Shown here one piece after another: positions 24,629-34,931 of a stretch of 49,616 nt of DNA. The stretch lies in the NCBI GenBank assembly GCA_027306925.1, contig DAHUXW010000013.1:1-49616 (forward strand), given 5' to 3'. The notes under the pieces were generated by a model. It had not been told where the DNA came from. It saw only the letters and a list, made by a program, of their open reading frames with translations, and did no database searches. How positions within the stretch are numbered: the first letter of the stretch is position 1; every line of letters starts with the position of its first letter. The position numbers were made by a program, and so were the translations under genes. This DNA comes from Acidimicrobiaceae bacterium (GTDB taxonomy: Bacteria; Actinomycetota; Acidimicrobiia; Acidimicrobiales; Bog-793).

Positions 24629-25861
24629 TCAGGTGACCGTGGGCCGCGGGTCGGAGGTCGAGTTCCGCCACGGCTCGTGGTCGAGCACGTCCCTCAGCGC
24701 GTCGACCGCAACGAGGACGTCCGTGAACCGCAGGTAGAGCGGGGCGAGCCCGAGCCGGACGACGTCGGGCTCCCGGACGTCGCCGACAACGTGACGGGTC
24801 GCGAGCTCGCGGACGATCGAGTGGGCGTGCACGTGGCGGAGCGCGACGTGGCTTCCCCGCAGCGCACGATCGCGTGGCGACGCGACCTCGAGCTCCGGGC
24901 ACCGCTCGTCGACGAGCGAGACGAGCAGGTCGACGAGTGCCTGACCCTTCTCGAACGCGGCGAGCACGTCGACGCCATCCCAGACGTCGAGCGCCGCGTC
25001 GAGCGCGGCGTACGCGACGATCGGCGGCGTGCCGCAGACGAAGCGCCGGACGCCGGGCGCGGGCTCGTACGCGGTGGTGAACGCAAACGGTCGTGCGTGG
25101 CCGTGCCATCCGGATAGCGGCTGGGACACGTGGTCGTGGTGCCGTCGCGCGACGTAGATGAACGCGGGCGAGCCCGGTCCGCCGTTCAGGTACTTGTAGG
25201 TGCACCCGACTGCGAAGTCGACACCCCAGTCGTCGAGCGCGACCTCGATCGCCCCCGCGCTGTGTGCGAGGTCGACGATCGCGACCGCGCCGTGGCCGTG
25301 CGCGCGGACGGTCAGCGCGCGCACGTCGAGGCGCCGCGCGCTCCGGTAGTCGACGTGGTTCACGAGCACGGCCGCGACCGAGTCGTCGATCGCAGCGGCG
25401 AGCTCGCCCGGCTCCGGACCGGCGAGCCGGAGCTCGAGGTCGCCGAGCGTGCTGCCGAGTCCTTCGAGCACGTAGCGGTCCGTCGGGAAGCAGTCGCGCT
25501 CCGCGACGACCACCCGTCTGTCGGGCGCGAGCTGGAGCGCGGCGCCGACCGCCTTGTAGATGTTGAGCGAGGTCGAGTCGCAGACGGCGATCTGGCCGGC
25601 CGAGGCGCCGACGAGCCGGCCGATCCGGTCGCCGAGTGCCAGCGGTCTGTCCCACCACCCCGCGTCGTTCCAGCTCGAGACGAGGCCGTCGCCCCATTCG
25701 CGCTCCACGGTCTCGGCGACCTTCGCCCCGGTCCTCGTGCCGAGCGCGCCGAGCGAGTTGCCGCCGAGGTAGACGACGCCGCGCGGGAGCGCGAAGCGCG
25801 CGCGCACGGCCGCGATGGGATCGGCGGCGTCGAGCGCCTCCGCGTCGGCCCGCCCGGTCAT
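24629..25861 (-). CDS. kynU: Kynureninase
   Basis: PLP enzyme cleaving kynurenine to anthranilate and alanine (or 3-hydroxykynurenine to 3-hydroxyanthranilate) in tryptophan catabolism. 410 residues from ATG 25861. Family hallmarks: VVYLGGNSLGALG near the N-terminus, VCDSTSLNIYKAV, LVNHVDYRSARRLDV, AIVDLAHSAGAIEVALDDWG (with the PLP-binding Asp), and the PLP lysine at 223 in CTYKYLNGGPGSPAF. The ending PLYLRFTDVLVAVDALRDVL is typical. The start overlaps the stop of the RNA methyltransferase gene as ATGA. No tryptophan dioxygenase or kynurenine formamidase lies in the window. Confidence 0.93.
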   Translation of the reverse strand: MTGRADAEALDAADPIAAVRARFALPRGVVYLGGNSLGALGTRTGAKVAETVEREWGDGLVSSWNDAGWWDRPLALGDRIGRLVGASAGQIAVCDSTSLNIYKAVGAALQLAPDRRVVVAERDCFPTDRYVLEGLGSTLGDLELRLAGPEPGELAAAIDDSVAAVLVNHVDYRSARRLDVRALTVRAHGHGAVAIVDLAHSAGAIEVALDDWGVDFAVGCTYKYLNGGPGSPAFIYVARRHHDHVSQPLSGWHGHARPFAFTTAYEPAPGVRRFVCGTPPIVAYAALDAALDVWDGVDVLAAFEKGQALVDLLVSLVDERCPELEVASPRDRALRGSHVALRHVHAHSIVRELATRHVVGDVREPDVVRLGLAPLYLRFTDVLVAVDALRDVLDHEPWRNSTSDPRPTVT

Positions 25862-27240
25862 GGCGCGCGCACCGGCTCGAGCACGGCGACGAGCTCCACG
25901 TGCTCGGTCATCGGGAACTGGTCGAACGCGCGGAGCGACGCGAGCGACCAGCCCGCGCGGCGCGCGACCGCGAGGTCGCGCGCGAACGACGCGGGATCGC
26001 ACGCGACGTACGCGATCCGGCGCGGTGCGGGCGTCATCGCGGTGAGCGCGGCGACGAGGTCGATGCCCGCACCGTCACGGGGCGGGTCGAGGACCACGAG
26101 GTCGGTGCACCCGCGCCCCTCCAGGATCTCGGGGGTGACCGGAGCTTCGACGATCTCGACCTGCGACAGGTGGCGGACGTTGTGGCGGGCGTCGGCGCAG
26201 GAGCCCGGGTCGCGCTCGACCGCGCGGACCGAGCCGCGCGGCCCCACCGCGTCGGCGAGGAGCGCGGAGAACAGCCCGACGCCTGCGAACAGCTCGAGCA
26301 CGTGGTCGCCGCGGCGAGGGGCGAGGCCGTCGATCACCGCGCGGGCGAGCACCCCGGGTGCGGCCTCGTGGATCTGCCAGAACGAGCCGGCCGAGATCCG
26401 AAAGGATCGGCCGTGGACTCGTGCGCGGACGCGAGCCGGCTCGCGCACCGTCGTGCGCGCGACGACGAGGCCAATCGCGCCGTCGGCGAGCGTGGGTGGG
26501 GGAGGGAGGCGCCCCTCGCGCCGCGCGGGCGTCACTACGACGACGGCCGCGTGCTCGTCGGCCCCGCCTCGCGACGGCGCGAACACCTCGACCTCGCGCG
26601 CGCCGGGCCACGTGAGGCGCTCGACGCCGGGGAGCTCGACGCCGTCCGTCGCAAGCGCGCACCGGTCCACGTGCTCGACCTCGTGCGAGCGATGGCGGCG
26701 GAGACCGACCCGGCCGTCCGGGTCGACCGCGAAGCGGACACGGGTCCGCCACCCGAGGCCGCCCTCGTCCGGCAACGGCTCGACGACGACTCGACGGTCG
26801 ACGCCGGCGACGCGCCGGAGCTGCTCGGCGACGAGCTCCGCCTTGAGCTCGCGCTGCGCGGGGAGCGCGACGTGCTGCCAGTCGCAGCCGCCGCACCGCC
26901 CGGGTCCCGCGTAGGGGCACGCGGGCTCGACACGGTCCGCAGAGGGCTCGATGACCTCGACCGCGTCGGCGCGCAGGTACGACGTCGTCTCGGCCGTCAC
27001 GCGCGCACGCACGAGCTCGCCCGGGAGCGAGTGCCGGACGAACACGACGCGGCCGTCCTCGGCTCGCGCGACGCAGCCGCCGCCGCTCGCGATCGCCCCA
27101 CAGCGGAGCTCGATCTCGGCGCACGCGCTCGCGTCCGACGCGGCCGAGCCGTGCGCGACGCGGCCGGACCCCGCCCCGCGACCGTCCCGCGTGCCGCGCG
27201 CCGCGCCGCGCGCGGCGCTTCTCCTCGGTTGGCCGGCCAT
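25858..27240 (-). CDS. TrmA/RlmD-type RNA (uracil-5-)-methyltransferase
   Basis: 460-residue SAM-dependent tRNA or 23S rRNA m5U methyltransferase. Arg/Ala-rich N-terminal tail of about 40 residues, then a TRAM domain (GELVRARVTAETTSYLRADAV). An iron-sulfur motif (CPYAGPGRCGGCDWQH) lies at about 110-125. The methyltransferase domain has LELFAGVGLFSALLADAVG (SAM), LVVLDPPRDGAG, and catalytic VACDPASFARDLA. Whether it acts on tRNA U54 or rRNA cannot be told from sequence. First gene of a two-gene run with kynU on the minus strand. Its ATG at 27240 is followed upstream by GC-rich degenerate repeats rather than a clear promoter. Confidence 0.88.
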   Translation of the reverse strand: MAGQPRRSAARGAARGTRDGRGAGSGRVAHGSAASDASACAEIELRCGAIASGGGCVARAEDGRVVFVRHSLPGELVRARVTAETTSYLRADAVEVIEPSADRVEPACPYAGPGRCGGCDWQHVALPAQRELKAELVAEQLRRVAGVDRRVVVEPLPDEGGLGWRTRVRFAVDPDGRVGLRRHRSHEVEHVDRCALATDGVELPGVERLTWPGAREVEVFAPSRGGADEHAAVVVVTPARREGRLPPPPTLADGAIGLVVARTTVREPARVRARVHGRSFRISAGSFWQIHEAAPGVLARAVIDGLAPRRGDHVLELFAGVGLFSALLADAVGPRGSVRAVERDPGSCADARHNVRHLSQVEIVEAPVTPEILEGRGCTDLVVLDPPRDGAGIDLVAALTAMTPAPRRIAYVACDPASFARDLAVARRAGWSLASLRAFDQFPMTEHVELVAVLEPVRAP

Positions 27241-27250
27241 CGCCCGAGTC

Positions 27251-27335
27251 TCGCGCCGTGCCGCGGGCGCGTCGCGCCGTGCCGTGCGGCGAGCGCGTCG
27301 CACCGTGCCGCGGGCGCGTCGCGCCGTGCGGTCGT
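27251..27335. repeat. Degenerate GC-rich tandem repeats between divergent genes
   Basis: Three to four imperfect copies of a unit around GCGCGTCGCGCCGTGCC fill the gap between the RNA methyltransferase start and the -10 of the secreted-protein gene. Copies differ by small indels, suggesting slippage. Confidence 0.6.
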
Positions 27336-27339
27336 GAAG

Positions 27340-27345
27340 TACGCT
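27340..27345 (+). promoter_or_regulatory. Leaderless -10 element
   Basis: TACGCT ending 6 nt before ATG 27352. Confidence 0.5.
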
Positions 27346-27351
27346 CGACGG

Positions 27352-27891
27352 ATGCCCGGTGCGCCCCTCCTCGCCGCGCTCGCGATGATGGCGTCGCCGG
27401 TCGGCGCCGCGTTGCAGGCTGCACCGGCGCCCGTACCCCGCGCGGCGCTGGTGCCGGCTCCGGCCGGCCCGCCAATCGCGGCCCGGGCACTCGCAGCCGT
27501 CGCGTCGCCGACGTGCGCGACGGTCTCGGTGCACCTGCTCGACGCCGAGCTCCGGATCGCCGCGGTCGCGGTCCACGCGGTGCGCCCGCCGTCTCCGAAG
27601 GACTCGCTCATCTGCTCGTACTACGGCGCGACCGGTCATGCGGCGAACCAGGCGACGATCGTGTACCTGCGCGCGGATGCCGCGCAGTTCGCGGCGATCC
27701 GGCGCGGCGTCGCGGCGGCTCACCGCGTCGCGCCCGTCGCGCACCTCGGTGCGGGAGCGTTCAGCGACGCCGTGCCTCCCGTGAACTACCTCTACGTGCA
27801 TCGCGCTGGGCACCTCGACGAGGTCTACGCGCAGGTCGCGACCGCGAGGCTCGAGCTGCTCGCCCGGCGGATGCTCCCGTTTCTCGCCTAG
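27352..27891 (+). CDS. Secreted protein of unknown function
   Basis: 179 residues. The hydrophobic N-terminus (PLLAALAMMASPVGAALQAA) looks like a signal peptide, followed by a Pro/Ala linker. The mature domain has two cysteines (SPTCATVS and SLICSYYG) and ordered patterns such as YYGATGHAANQATIVYLRADAAQF and FSDAVPPVNYLYVHRAG, suggesting a compact alpha/beta fold. I do not recognise the family. Leaderless-type promoter directly upstream; divergent from the RNA methyltransferase; the ABC exporter follows after about 120 bp. Confidence 0.72.
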   Translation: MPGAPLLAALAMMASPVGAALQAAPAPVPRAALVPAPAGPPIAARALAAVASPTCATVSVHLLDAELRIAAVAVHAVRPPSPKDSLICSYYGATGHAANQATIVYLRADAAQFAAIRRGVAAAHRVAPVAHLGAGAFSDAVPPVNYLYVHRAGHLDEVYAQVATARLELLARRMLPFLA

Positions 27892-28008
27892 CACGACGGC
27901 CTCGTCGCTTCGGCCGCGGGTAGCCTGGGCCCGCGGGCGCCGAGCGCGGCCGCGGCCCCACCGGTGCCACGTGCGTGCGCCGGTCGAGACGCACCGAGAG
28001 GTCGCCAC

Positions 28009-28998
28009 GTGTCTGCAGCGATCGAAGTCGACGGCCTCGTGAAGCGCTTCTCCGGTGACGTGCTCGCGCTCGACGGCGTGAGCTTCGAGGTCGAGCGAGG
28101 CTCCGTGTACGGCCTGCTCGGCCCGAACGGCGCGGGAAAGACGACCGTCGTGCGGATCCTCACGACGATCCTGCGACCGGACCGTGGTCGCGCGAGCGTC
28201 CTCGGCCACGACGTCGTCGCCGCGCCCGAGCTCGTTCGGAGCCTGTTCGGCCTCGCGGGACAGTACGCGGCCGTCGACGAGAACCTCACCGGCCGCGAGA
28301 ACCTGCGCATGGTCGGCCGGCTGAACCACCTGGCGCGGCCCGTGGTCGCGTCGCGGAGCGCGGAGCTGCTCGAGCAGTTCGAGCTCTCCGACGCGGCGGA
28401 CCGGACGCTGAAGACGTACTCGGGCGGGATGCGGCGACGGCTCGACCTCGCCGCGGCGCTCGTCGCGAGCCCGGGCGTGCTGTTCCTCGACGAGCCGACG
28501 ACCGGGCTCGACCCGCAGGCGCGCATCGGGCTGTGGGGCGTGATCGAGCAGCTCGTCGAGCAGGGCACGACCGTGCTGCTCACGACCCAGTACCTCGAGG
28601 AGGCGGATCGCCTCGCGAGCCGCGTCGCGGTCGTCGACCACGGGCGCGTGATCGCGGAGGGCACGCCGGCCGCCCTCAAGGCCGATCTCGGGGCGACCGT
28701 GCTCGAGATCGGGCTCCACGACGCCGAGACGGCGGCGCGGGCCGCGAGTGCGCTCGCTCACGTGTCGGAGAAGCGCCCGCGCGTGTTCGGCAGTGACATC
28801 GAGATCGCCGCGGACGGCGGGCCGCGCATCGCGACCGCGGCCTTGCGCGCGCTCGACCAGGAGGGCATCGAGCCCCTGCGGTTCGCGTTGCGGGAGCCGA
28901 GCCTCGACGACGTGTTCCTCTCGCTAACCGGTCACACGGCCGAGGATGGCCGCCCGGACGAGGCCGTCGTGCCGGCACGTGCCGCGGGGCAGGCGTGA
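28009..28998 (+). CDS. ABC exporter ATP-binding protein, DrrA-like
   Basis: 329-residue ATPase of the daunorubicin-resistance (DrrA) type. Walker A GPNGAGKT at 38-45, Q-loop in GLAGQYAAVDENLTG, signature YSGGM at about 138, Walker B VLFLDEPTTGLDP, H/Q-switch TTQYLEEAD, and the DrrA-family C-terminal domain ending EPSLDDVFLSLTG, which couples to the permease. GTG 28009 is preceded by a GAGAGG ribosome site; an upstream TAGCCT at 27921-27926 may be its -10 with a short leader. Its stop overlaps the permease start as GTGA. Substrate unknown; such pairs export drugs or lipids. Confidence 0.93.
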   Translation: MSAAIEVDGLVKRFSGDVLALDGVSFEVERGSVYGLLGPNGAGKTTVVRILTTILRPDRGRASVLGHDVVAAPELVRSLFGLAGQYAAVDENLTGRENLRMVGRLNHLARPVVASRSAELLEQFELSDAADRTLKTYSGGMRRRLDLAAALVASPGVLFLDEPTTGLDPQARIGLWGVIEQLVEQGTTVLLTTQYLEEADRLASRVAVVDHGRVIAEGTPAALKADLGATVLEIGLHDAETAARAASALAHVSEKRPRVFGSDIEIAADGGPRIATAALRALDQEGIEPLRFALREPSLDDVFLSLTGHTAEDGRPDEAVVPARAAGQA

Positions 28999-29819
28999 GC
29001 GCGCCCGCGGTGGTCGCCGTCGCGGACCGGAACCGCCTTCCCGACGGGCCGACGGCGCGCCTTCGGTGGGCGGTCGCGGACACGGTCACGCTCACGGTCC
29101 GGAACCTCATCGGCTACCTGCGCGTCCCGGAGGCGCTGTTCTTCTCGAGCGTTCAGCCGATCATGTTCGTGCTGCTCTTCCGCTACGTCTTCGGTGGTGC
29201 GATCCACCCCCCGCACGGGAGCTACGTGAACTTCCTCATCCCTGGGATCTTCGTCCAGACGGTCGCGTTCGGGTCGATCGGCACCTCGATCGGGCTCGCG
29301 GAGGACCTGCAGAAGGGGATCGTCGAACGGTTCCGCGCGCTGCCCATGGCGCGCTCCGCGGTGCTCGCGGGGCGGACGATCGCGGACCTCGTCCGCAACG
29401 TGTTCGTCGCGGTCATCATCACCGGCATCGGTTACGCGGTCGGCTTTCGCGTCCAGACCAACGCGCTCGCGTTCATCGCCGGCCTCGGCGTCATCCTGAT
29501 CTTCGCGTACGCGCTCTCGTGGGGGTTTGCGCTCGTCGGGCTCTCGGCGCCAAACAGCGAGACCGCTCAGGTCATGTCGTTCCCTCTGCTTTTCCCGCTC
29601 ACGTTCGCGTCGGCGGCGTTCGTGCCCGTGCAGACGATGCCGAGCTGGCTCCAGGGCTTCGCGACCCACCAGCCGGTGAGCGTCGTCGTGAACGCGACGC
29701 GCGCGCTCATGCTCGGTGGCCCTGCCGCGTCGCTCGTGTGGCAGAGCCTCGCGTGGACCGTCGGGATCGTCGTCGTGCTCGCGCCGCTCGCGGTACGCAG
29801 GTACCGCCGCATCGCCTGA
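28995..29819 (+). CDS. ABC-2 type exporter permease, DrrB-like
   Basis: 274 residues, six predicted spans, partner of the preceding ATPase. Typical elements: RNLIGYLRVPEALFFSSVQPIMFVLLFRYVFG, a coupling-helix region DLQKGIVERFRALPMARSAVLAGR, SFPLLFPLTFASAAFVPVQTMP, and GFATHQPVSVVVNATRALMLGG. Intact, in contrast to the decayed NodIJ-like transporter at 37929-39804. Starts by GTGA overlap. Confidence 0.92.
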   Translation: MSAPAVVAVADRNRLPDGPTARLRWAVADTVTLTVRNLIGYLRVPEALFFSSVQPIMFVLLFRYVFGGAIHPPHGSYVNFLIPGIFVQTVAFGSIGTSIGLAEDLQKGIVERFRALPMARSAVLAGRTIADLVRNVFVAVIITGIGYAVGFRVQTNALAFIAGLGVILIFAYALSWGFALVGLSAPNSETAQVMSFPLLFPLTFASAAFVPVQTMPSWLQGFATHQPVSVVVNATRALMLGGPAASLVWQSLAWTVGIVVVLAPLAVRRYRRIA

Positions 29820-29858
29820 GCGGCACGGGCCGTCGGCACGACGACCGGCGGCGGCTCG

Positions 29859-30323
29859 TCAGCCGGAGCCGTCCGCCGTGGCGGCGTGCTCGCGACGCGG
29901 CTCCTCGTCCTCGACGAGCGGCATCACGTAGCCCGCGATCGCACCGACGGAGCCGAGCAGCATCAGTGCCATGCCGGGCAGCCGCGTCGCCTGCACGACG
30001 GCCAGGACGCCTCCGGCCCCGGCGAGGCGGAGGCCGACGAGACCCGTGATCGCGGCGGCGCGCACCTGGCGGTCGTGGCCGCGGGACCGCTCGACGAGCA
30101 CGACGGCCGCGAGGGTGAGGATCAGGCCGAGCACCGCGTGGGCGAGGTAGACGGGCTGCCCGCGGGCGGGGACGACGGCGGTCACGCGGTGGAAGGGAAC
30201 CGCGAACAGCGCGGCGACGCCGAGCACGAGGTCGATCGCGACGAGCGAGCTCATCGCGATCGATGCGGCTCGTCCGCCCGGGGGGAGGGGGGCGCGTCCG
30301 CTCCCGACGGGGTCCACGGTCAT
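29859..30323 (-). CDS. Small four-span membrane protein, unknown
   Basis: 154 residues from ATG 30323. Hydrophobic segments: SLVAIDLVLGVAALFAVPF, LAHAVLGLILTLAAVVLVE, ITGLVGLRLAGAGGVLAVV and GMALMLLGSVGAIAGYVMPLVE, then an acidic tail. I do not recognise a family. A TACGAT hexamer 9 nt before the ATG suggests a leaderless message. Divergent from the MOSC gene, with 63 bp between starts. Confidence 0.75.
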   Translation of the reverse strand: MTVDPVGSGRAPLPPGGRAASIAMSSLVAIDLVLGVAALFAVPFHRVTAVVPARGQPVYLAHAVLGLILTLAAVVLVERSRGHDRQVRAAAITGLVGLRLAGAGGVLAVVQATRLPGMALMLLGSVGAIAGYVMPLVEDEEPRREHAATADGSG

Positions 30324-30332
30324 CGCCCGCCG

Positions 30333-30338
30333 ATCGTA
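30333..30338 (-). promoter_or_regulatory. Leaderless -10 element of the four-span protein gene
   Basis: Minus-strand TACGAT, 9 nt before ATG 30323. Confidence 0.45.
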
Positions 30339-30374
30339 CCGTGGTGGACCGGTCCCGGTGCAGCGCCTGCGAGG

Positions 30375-30380
30375 TAGCGT
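30375..30380 (+). promoter_or_regulatory. Leaderless -10 element of the MOSC gene
   Basis: TAGCGT ending 6 nt before GTG 30387. Confidence 0.5.
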
Positions 30381-30386
30381 CCGGCC

Positions 30387-31127
30387 GTGCGCGTGGTCGG
30401 GCTCTGGCGATATCCGGTGAAGTCGATGCAGGGAGAGGCCGTCGGCGCCGTCCGGCTCGAGGCGCGCGGGGTCGCGGGGGACCGGATGTTCGCGGTACGC
30501 GACGTGGCGTCGGGCACGGTCGTCTCCGCCAAGCGCGACGGGAGGGTGCTCGAGGGACGCGCCCGCACCGCCGCGGGAGCCGTGCTCGTCGACGTGCCCG
30601 GCACCGGGGAGCTGCCGCCGGGCGAGACCCTCGACGCGGCCCTCTCGCGCTGGCTCGGGCGCGAGTTCCGCCTCGTCGAGGCGGACTATGCGCGCGCGGC
30701 GCGCTTCGAGTCGCAGTCGGACGCCGAGCGCGACGACTCGCCCAGCGAGTGCTGGGAAGGGGTCCCCGGCTCGTTCGTCGACTCGAGCCCCGTTCACGTG
30801 GTCGGACTCGACGAGCTCGCGTCCGTCGAGGCCGAGTGCCCGGAGCTCTCCTGGGACGTCCGGCGGTTCCGGCCAAACGTCCTCGTGGAGCGCGCGGTCG
30901 CGCTCACGCCCGGGTCGTCCCTGCGGATGGGCACGGGCGCCGTCGAGGTCGTGAAGCCGTGCGCCCGCTGCGTGATGACCACCCGTGCGCAGCCGGGCGG
31001 GATCGCGCGCGAGCTCGGCGTCCTGCGCCACCTCGCCTCCGCACGTGGCAACGAGCTCGGCGTGCACGTACGGATCATCCGGCCGGGCGACGTGCGCATC
31101 GGGGACTCAGTCGGGCGCCTCTCCTGA
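30387..31127 (+). CDS. MOSC domain protein (mARC/YcbX-like)
   Basis: 246 residues. N-terminal MOSC beta-barrel (VVGLWRYPVKSMQGEAVGAVRLEARGVAGDRMFAV, split by family positions) followed by the MOSC domain with FRPNVLVE and the conserved cysteine in KPCARCVMTTRAQPG. This cysteine ligates molybdenum in the mARC/YcbX/YiiM group, which reduces N-hydroxylated compounds or transfers sulfur. Length suits a stand-alone YiiM/YcbX-like protein without the ferredoxin domain. Leaderless-type start at GTG 30387. Confidence 0.87.
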   Translation: MRVVGLWRYPVKSMQGEAVGAVRLEARGVAGDRMFAVRDVASGTVVSAKRDGRVLEGRARTAAGAVLVDVPGTGELPPGETLDAALSRWLGREFRLVEADYARAARFESQSDAERDDSPSECWEGVPGSFVDSSPVHVVGLDELASVEAECPELSWDVRRFRPNVLVERAVALTPGSSLRMGTGAVEVVKPCARCVMTTRAQPGGIARELGVLRHLASARGNELGVHVRIIRPGDVRIGDSVGRLS

Positions 31128-31246
31128 GCTTCGGCTCCTCGCGGGGCCCGCGCGTCTCCGCGCGCGACCGTTTGCGCGACCGCTGGGCGCGCCGCACGGG
31201 ATCGCGCCGGGTGTGCCCCCGCCGCTTGCTACCGTCGGCACCTCCG

Positions 31247-32926
31247 ATGCCGAGCACGATCCGACTGAGGCCCTGGCAGCGCGCGGCCCTCGACCGTTTC
31301 GCCGCGGCGGGCGGCTCGGACTTCCTCGCGGTCGCGACGCCTGGCGCCGGCAAGACGACGTTCGCGCTCGCGGCCGCGCGCCAGGTGCTCGCGGCCGCGC
31401 CGGGCCGGCTCGTCGTGGTCGTGCCGACGGCGCACCTGCGGGTGCAGTGGGCGCGCGCCGCCCGCGAGCTCGACCTGCACCTCGACGGCTCGTGGTCGCC
31501 GGCGCACGGGCCGCTGCCGCCGGACATGCACGGCGTCGTCACGACCTACCAGCAGGTCGCGACCGCGGCGAGGGCGCTCTCCCGGATCGCCCGCGGCGCG
31601 TTCGTCGTGCTCGACGAGGTCCACCACGCGGGCGAGGAGCGCGCGTGGGGCGAGGCGCTGCAGACCGCGTTCTGCTCCGCACGGCGCCGCCTCTCGCTGT
31701 CCGGGACGCCGTTCCGGTCGGACACCCGGTCGATCCCGTTCGTCCGCTACGAGTACGAGGAGGCGCGGCCCGACTTCGAGTACGGCTACGGCGAGGCGCT
31801 CGCCGAGCGTCGGGTCGTGCGGCCCGTGTACTTCCCGCGGACAAACGGGCACATGGAGTGGGCCTCCGCCGACGGGCAGGTCCACGCCGCGAGCTTCGAC
31901 GACGCGCTCGCCACGACCCGCGCGAACGAGCGGCTGCGGACCGCGCTCTCGCTCGAGGGCAAGTGGCTGCCGGAGGTGCTCGCCGCCGCGCACGGGCGGC
32001 TCCGCGACGTCAGGCGGTCGCAGCCGGACGCCGGCGGTCTCGTGATCGCGACGGACCAGGAGCACGCGCGGGGGATCGCGAAGCTCCTCGAGCGCTCGTT
32101 CGGCACGGTGCCCGTGGTCGCGACGTCGGACGACCCCGATGCGTCCCGCAGGATCGCCGAGTTCGCGTCGGGGTCGCGCGAGTGGCTCGTCGCCGTGCGC
32201 ATGGTCTCCGAGGGCGTGGACATCCCGCGCCTTCGCGTCGGCGTCTACGCGACGACGACCACCACCGAGCTGTTCTTTCGCCAGGCGGTCGGGCGATTCG
32301 TGCGCTGGACCGCGGGCATCGGTCGTCAGGCCGCGTACCTGTTCATCCCCGACGACCCGCGGCTTCGCGCGTGCGGCGAGCGAATCGCCGAGGCCAGGCG
32401 CCACGTGCTGTCGCGCGCCGGAGGCCGCCCGGAGGAAGGCGGCTCGCCCGCGGCTTTTCGGGACGCGGCGCCCGGGATCGTCGAGCCGGAAGAGTCGGGG
32501 CAGCTGTCCATGTTCACGGTGATCTCGGCGGTCGCGACCGGCGCGGTCGACCACGACGGCGGAGGGGCGGACGAGCCCGTCCTGCCGGACGACGACCCGG
32601 CGCTCCTGCTCGAGCTCGGGCAACCTCCGCCGCTCGCGGGCATGCGCTCCCCGCTCGACGGCCACTCGGGCGAGGGGGTGCCGCCGGGCGCCGGCATCAC
32701 GAGCGCCGCACCGACGCCGGCAATCAGCCGCGCGGAGCACAAGGCGCAGCTCCGCCTCGCGAACAGCGCGATCGCCCGCGCGCTCGTGCGGCGCACCGGG
32801 TGGTCGCACGCGAAGGTGAACGCGGAGCTCAACCGTCTGTCGGGTCTCGCCCGCGTCACCGAGGCGACGCTCGAGCAGCTCGAGTCGCGCCTGCGTCACG
32901 GCGAGCGCTGGCTCGCGCGGACCTGA
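31247..32926 (+). CDS. SF2 DEAD/DEAH-box helicase
   Basis: 559 residues. Motif I TPGAGKT at 31-37, motif II DEVH at about 123-126, motif III SGTPFR at about 150, motif VI QAVGRFVRW near 345. The region between resembles UvrB/XPB-type DNA helicases acting without a fused nuclease. A helical C-terminal module follows a low-complexity linker (about 410-480), with RRTGWSHAKVNAELNRLSG resembling a small DNA-binding element. Members of this actinobacterial family are annotated simply as DEAD/DEAH box helicase; substrate and pathway are unknown. TACCGT lies 11 nt before ATG 31247. Two strong hairpins follow the stop. Confidence 0.88.
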   Translation: MPSTIRLRPWQRAALDRFAAAGGSDFLAVATPGAGKTTFALAAARQVLAAAPGRLVVVVPTAHLRVQWARAARELDLHLDGSWSPAHGPLPPDMHGVVTTYQQVATAARALSRIARGAFVVLDEVHHAGEERAWGEALQTAFCSARRRLSLSGTPFRSDTRSIPFVRYEYEEARPDFEYGYGEALAERRVVRPVYFPRTNGHMEWASADGQVHAASFDDALATTRANERLRTALSLEGKWLPEVLAAAHGRLRDVRRSQPDAGGLVIATDQEHARGIAKLLERSFGTVPVVATSDDPDASRRIAEFASGSREWLVAVRMVSEGVDIPRLRVGVYATTTTTELFFRQAVGRFVRWTAGIGRQAAYLFIPDDPRLRACGERIAEARRHVLSRAGGRPEEGGSPAAFRDAAPGIVEPEESGQLSMFTVISAVATGAVDHDGGGADEPVLPDDDPALLLELGQPPPLAGMRSPLDGHSGEGVPPGAGITSAAPTPAISRAEHKAQLRLANSAIARALVRRTGWSHAKVNAELNRLSGLARVTEATLEQLESRLRHGERWLART

Positions 32927-32946
32927 CGCCGGCAGCCGGGCGCGAA

Positions 32947-33007
32947 ACGTCCCCCGCCGCGCGGAGCGCGACGGGGGACGTGGGCTGCCGCTCGGTCGAG
33001 CGGCAGC
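32947..33007. terminator. Twin hairpins between convergent helicase and cold shock genes
   Basis: ACGTCCCCCG (32947-32956) pairs with CGGGGGACGT (32972-32981); immediately beside it GCTGCCGCTC (32984-32993) pairs with GAGCGGCAGC (32998-33007) around a 4-nt loop. No T-run follows, as usual for GC-rich actinobacterial terminators. Probably serves both genes. Confidence 0.75.
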
Positions 33008-33010
33008 GCG

Positions 33011-33214
33011 TCAGATCGCGCGGACTGCGCTCGCCTGCATGCCCTTCTTGCCCTGCGTCACCTCGAACTCGACCCGCTGGCCCTCGGGGAGGTCCCGGTA
33101 GCCCTGCATCTGGATCTCGGACTGGTGCACGAACAGGTCCTCGCCCCCACCGTCGGGCGTGATGAAGCCGAAGCCCTTCTCTGCGTTGAACCACTTGACT
33201 GTCCCGACTGGCAT
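33011..33214 (-). CDS. Cold shock protein, CspA family
   Basis: 67-residue OB-fold RNA chaperone. RNP1 KGFGFIT at 13-19, RNP2 LFVHQSEI at about 27-34, ending [13 protein letters not shown]. Start ATG 33214 chosen over ATG 33235 because an AAGGAG ribosome site lies between them, about 7 nt before the inner ATG, and [10 protein letters not shown] is the family N-terminus. Twin hairpins follow the stop. Confidence 0.96.
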   Translation of the reverse strand: MPVGTVKWFNAEKGFGFITPDGGGEDLFVHQSEIQMQGYRDLPEGQRVEFEVTQGKKGMQASAVRAI

Positions 33215-33465
33215 GTCTTGCTCCTTGTGCTCCACGCACGAACAGCGCGGGAGTCCGACTCGGAGACCAGCACGGCACCGGCCCGCGTGGGATAGGCCTG
33301 CGCCGCAAGGCTAGCCGCGATCGTCACGGGTACGCGCACGCTCGTCGTAGACTCCGCTCGGCACCGTGGTCGAGCGAGTCGGGTGGGCACGTCCTGCACC
33401 GGGAGCGGCGACGGCGCCGCCACAGGCGATCGCGCCCGGACCGGCGCGGGGAGACGAGGGCGAAG

Positions 33466-34923
<1,458 letters not shown>

Positions 34924-34931
34924 CGCCCGAC

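Noticed and set aside
25858-28761. A 967-codon minus-strand frame upstream of the RNA methyltransferase
   Set aside because: Coding sense begins at ATG 27240; the upstream portion is antisense to the secreted protein and ABC ATPase genes.
33354-33465. SAH riboswitch in the ahcY leader
   Set aside because: The leader is the right place and length, but I could not find the conserved core of the motif. A covariance-model search would decide it.
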